A stretch of DNA of 35,053 bases from Candidatus Peregrinibacteria bacterium (GTDB taxonomy: Bacteria > Patescibacteriota > Gracilibacteria > UBA1369 > JABINC01). This document shows positions 33,437 through 35,053 of this stretch, in pieces. The position numbers were made by a program, and so were the translations under genes. Each line of letters opens with the position of its first letter. Positions within the stretch are counted from its first letter, which is position 1. The stretch spans positions 1-35,053 of the forward strand of contig JAUYJN010000009.1 in assembly GCA_030700255.1 (NCBI GenBank), written 5' to 3'. The notes beneath the pieces are model-generated. The model searched no databases, was not told the DNA's origin, and saw only the letters and a list, made by a program, of their open reading frames with translations.

Positions 33437-33694
33437 TATCAGGATTCTTGAGAGATGATTCTATCTCTGTAGTATTCTTTCCGATGTTCTAGGCGGACGC
33501 TTAGGTGCGGGTGCGGGGCTTGCCCTAGTGAATGCTGTAGTGAAGCATGCTGTGCTCGTTTGGGCTCTCCTCCCTGGCTTCAAACGGCAATATGCAGCGC
33601 AATATCGGAGAACGGCCGTGTTTATTTCCGGCCGGACTACATGAGGAGGAAGACAAAGAACATTTGTCTTCCTCCTCTCTCAAAAGTCCTGATA
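33437..33694 (+). ncRNA. Structured non-coding element, copy B (258 nt)
   Basis: Same orientation and same parts as copy A: terminal repeats 33437-33455 and 33676-33694, the AGAGAT/ATCTCT hairpin, a GC stem CGGCCG/CGGCCG (33613-33618, 33629-33634), GGACTACA, and the same 13-bp stem (33643-33655, 33665-33677) with a different 9-nt loop. The GC stem has changed on both strands relative to copy A (an A-T pair against C-G, a G-T against G-C) while staying paired, which argues that the fold is selected in RNA. The middle is 119 nt shorter. It begins 30 nt after copy A and is followed 9 nt later by a terminator. Confidence 0.6.
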
Positions 33695-33703
33695 TTTGCT
33701 CAA

Positions 33704-33725
33704 AAAACACCCGGAAGGGTGTTTT
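33704..33725 (+). terminator. Terminator after the tandem elements
   Basis: AAAACACCC (33704-33712) and GGGTGTTTT (33717-33725) form a perfect 9-bp stem with a GGAA tetraloop. It closes the putative transcript that begins near 33010 and insulates the flavin-carrier gene. Confidence 0.9.
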
Positions 33726-33770
33726 CTTGCGGGGATTTTTTGACAATGAGCTTTGAATTCTTTTGAAAAG

Positions 33771-33779
33771 TGGTATAAT
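33771..33779 (+). promoter_or_regulatory. Extended -10 promoter of gene 33812
   Basis: TGG-TATAAT (33771-33779) is an extended -10, with TTTGAA about 16 nt upstream as a weak -35. Transcription would start near 33786. Confidence 0.6.
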
Positions 33780-33811
33780 TTAGGTGTCGTTTTAATACAA
33801 ACACAAATAAA

Positions 33812-34243
33812 ATGTTTACAATGAAAAAGAGTACAGCCTTGATCGCGCTGGTGGTGTTAATCAGTGTTTTCGTTTACTATCGGTACGCGGTAAAAGTACT
33901 GCAGGTGAACAAAGGTGAGAATGAGGTACCGGTGACGGATATGCTTCCGGTCGGAGCGAAGAAAGTGAGCGCGACGGTCAAATATATGGCGACAGAGGAC
34001 AAGGAAGACGAACTGCGTTTCGTTTTGACTATCGACAAACAAGGGAACATAACTGAAGTCGCTACCTTGGACGCGAAGACGAATGAAGTGCCTGAAAAGA
34101 AAAAGGCGTTCAACGAGCAAGCCACGGTTATGATTGTGGGGAAGAAGTTGAGCGAACTCTCGGCTATCGATAATGTCGCAAAATCGACGTTGACAACAAA
34201 TGCTTTCAACAGCGTCATCGATCAACTGAAAGCACAATTGTAA
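33812..34243 (+). CDS. Membrane-anchored FMN-binding (flavinylated) domain protein
   Basis: This 143-aa protein has one N-terminal membrane helix (about 6-24, ALIALVVLISVFVYY) and an extracytoplasmic domain that resembles small FMN_bind domains. The C-terminal motif AIDNVAKSTLTTNAF (about 118-132) fits the ApbE target pattern, where NqrC/RnfG proteins have SGATxTS. Thr126 would be the residue that receives FMN through a phosphoester. The next gene, starting at the base after its stop codon, is an ApbE flavin transferase, which strongly supports this. It would carry electrons outside the membrane. Its partners (quinone, dehydrogenase) are not in the window. The ATG at 33821 (MKKSTALIAL) is an equally good start. 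Confidence 0.75.
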   Translation: MFTMKKSTALIALVVLISVFVYYRYAVKVLQVNKGENEVPVTDMLPVGAKKVSATVKYMATEDKEDELRFVLTIDKQGNITEVATLDAKTNEVPEKKKAFNEQATVMIVGKKLSELSAIDNVAKSTLTTNAFNSVIDQLKAQL

Positions 34244-35053
34244 ATGATGGAAAAATTTTCTTTTACCGGATTGGGGACAAAATGGTCCGTCATCGTTGAC
34301 GGCAAACCATTTCGAAATGAGGTAAAGGAAAGTATTCTTCAATATGTGGAGGACTTCGAAAACCGTTTCTCGCGTTTTTTGCCGGAGTCCGAGGTGAATG
34401 CTTTTCGAGAGTCGCCGGCTGGCGATTTTGTTCTTTCCAAAGAATTTTTTCTTCTGCTTACCGTCGCGGATAAGCTTCGAGTCTTGACTGATGGTGCGTA
34501 TGATCCGGCAGTGGCGAGCGTTCTCGAAGAGGCGGGTTATGGTGCAAAGCAGGGTTTGAATTCTCTCAAGAAAAATGAGAGATTTTTTGTTCCAGCGTGG
34601 TCACTCAGAGGTGAAAAACTGACAATTGATGGTCCGGTTGCATTTGACCTCGGAGGTATCGGGAAAGGATATTGCATCGATCGGGTAGCTGAGATAGTTA
34701 AGCGTTTTGGATATAATTATTTTCTTGTGGATGGCGGCGGAGATATGGTAGCAACAACGAAGGCGGATGGGAGTGCGTGGCGGATTGCCGTTGAATATCC
34801 CGGGAAACCGGATATGGTCGCAAGTGTCGTGAATCTAGCTCATCAAGGTGTGGCAGTGTCTGATAGCTTTCGACGGCGCTTCGGGAAATGGCATCACTTG
34901 GTAGACGTACAAGAAAAAAAGCCGGTGGAGAAAATCATCGGGTGCGCCGCTGTAGCGAGAGACGCGTGGGCAGCTGATTGTATGACTTCCGGACTTTTCT
35001 TCGCGCCTCCCGAGAATTATCATACTTTGGCACAGGAATTCGAAGCCAGTTAT
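34244..35053 (+). CDS. apbE: FAD:protein FMN transferase ApbE, truncated by window end
   Basis: 270 residues are present before the window ends, and the family is about 300-350 aa. ApbE moves FMN from FAD onto a Thr of target proteins outside the membrane, using Mg2+. Visible blocks: GLGTKWSVIV near the N terminus, the region DGAYDPAVASVLEEAG (LTDGAFDP-type), FDLGGIGKGYCIDRV (the conserved DLGGIAKG motif), FLVDGGGDMV (the DxGGD motif) and WHHLVDV (the sHIiDP motif). No signal peptide or lipobox is seen at the start, which is odd for an enzyme that acts outside. The start is the ATG directly after the stop of the flavin-carrier gene (34241-34243), so the two are translationally linked; the ATG at 34247 is an alternative. 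Confidence 0.93.
   Translation, partial: MMEKFSFTGLGTKWSVIVDGKPFRNEVKESILQYVEDFENRFSRFLPESEVNAFRESPAGDFVLSKEFFLLLTVADKLRVLTDGAYDPAVASVLEEAGYGAKQGLNSLKKNERFFVPAWSLRGEKLTIDGPVAFDLGGIGKGYCIDRVAEIVKRFGYNYFLVDGGGDMVATTKADGSAWRIAVEYPGKPDMVASVVNLAHQGVAVSDSFRRRFGKWHHLVDVQEKKPVEKIIGCAAVARDAWAADCMTSGLFFAPPENYHTLAQEFEASY

Noticed and set aside
33030-33694. CRISPR array or IS200/IS605 ends for the repeated elements
   Set aside because: Only two long units, with inverted ends and no short regular repeats, no spacers and no transposase; IS605 ends are not inverted repeats.
33740-33779. TTGACA at 33740 as -35 partner of TATAAT at 33774
   Set aside because: The spacing is 28 nt, far from 17; the extended -10 explains the promoter better.

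Overview
The window looks like a piece of a Candidate Phyla Radiation (Patescibacteria) genome. The 16S rRNA gene is short (about 1.46 kb of exon), carries the CPR-like variant GGAATAGACGG where most bacteria have GGAATTGACGG, and is split by an intervening sequence that encodes a LAGLIDADG homing endonuclease. Many genes lack a Shine-Dalgarno sequence, and much of the content is unfamiliar exported or surface protein. UGA behaves as a stop in every gene that ends with it, so the UGA=Gly code of Gracilibacteria/Absconditabacteria does not apply. A Peregrinibacteria-like lineage is possible but not shown. No CRISPR array, replication origin or complete transposon was seen.

Layout. 1-860: remnant of a large serine recombinase running into the 3' end of a tRNA-Gln(TTG) gene, surrounded by three copies of a new-looking dyad, TTGTAC-N8-GTACAA. 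881-7537: methyltransferase, nitroreductase, DEAD-box RNA helicase with Gly/Arg-rich tail, TypA/BipA GTPase, a PlsC-like acyltransferase and a HAD phosphatase. 7566-10005: broken HNH endonuclease gene containing a perfect 30-bp palindrome, a pair of unknown genes (8109, 9109), and tRNA-Gln(CTG). 10028-15657: TPR protein, membrane-anchored ABC-type substrate-binding protein, HAMP/SpoIIE-type phosphatase, a small unknown ORF with a structured 3' element, and a LigB/Memo-like protein. 15738-21389: a surface-protein block (SLH plus beta-propeller, SLH protein, triple-CARDB protein). 21470-25649: EamA permease, ABC exporter, ClpP, small exported protein.

25688-28660: the rRNA unit, with a strong promoter, structured leader, 16S exon 1, intron with homing endonuclease, 16S exon 2, a very structured trailer and a terminator. 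No 23S, 5S or spacer tRNA follows, so 16S is unlinked.

28700-35053 reads differently: more GC-rich in places, with compact units that have extended -10 promoters and clear hairpin terminators. It holds an exported protein whose C-terminal domain (about 134 aa, ending in LFGW-x-x-x-LF) recurs at the C terminus of the next gene, a RelA/SpoT-type nucleotide synthetase. Then come a HAD hydrolase, two small unknown proteins, two tandem copies of a large structured non-coding element bounded by 19-nt inverted repeats and flanked by its own promoter and terminator, and finally a predicted flavinylation pair: an FMN-carrier protein and ApbE, cut by the window end.

The best candidates for undescribed biology are the tandem structured element at 33030-33694, the domain shared between an exported protein and an alarmone-synthetase-like protein, and the TTGTAC-N8-GTACAA operator family.
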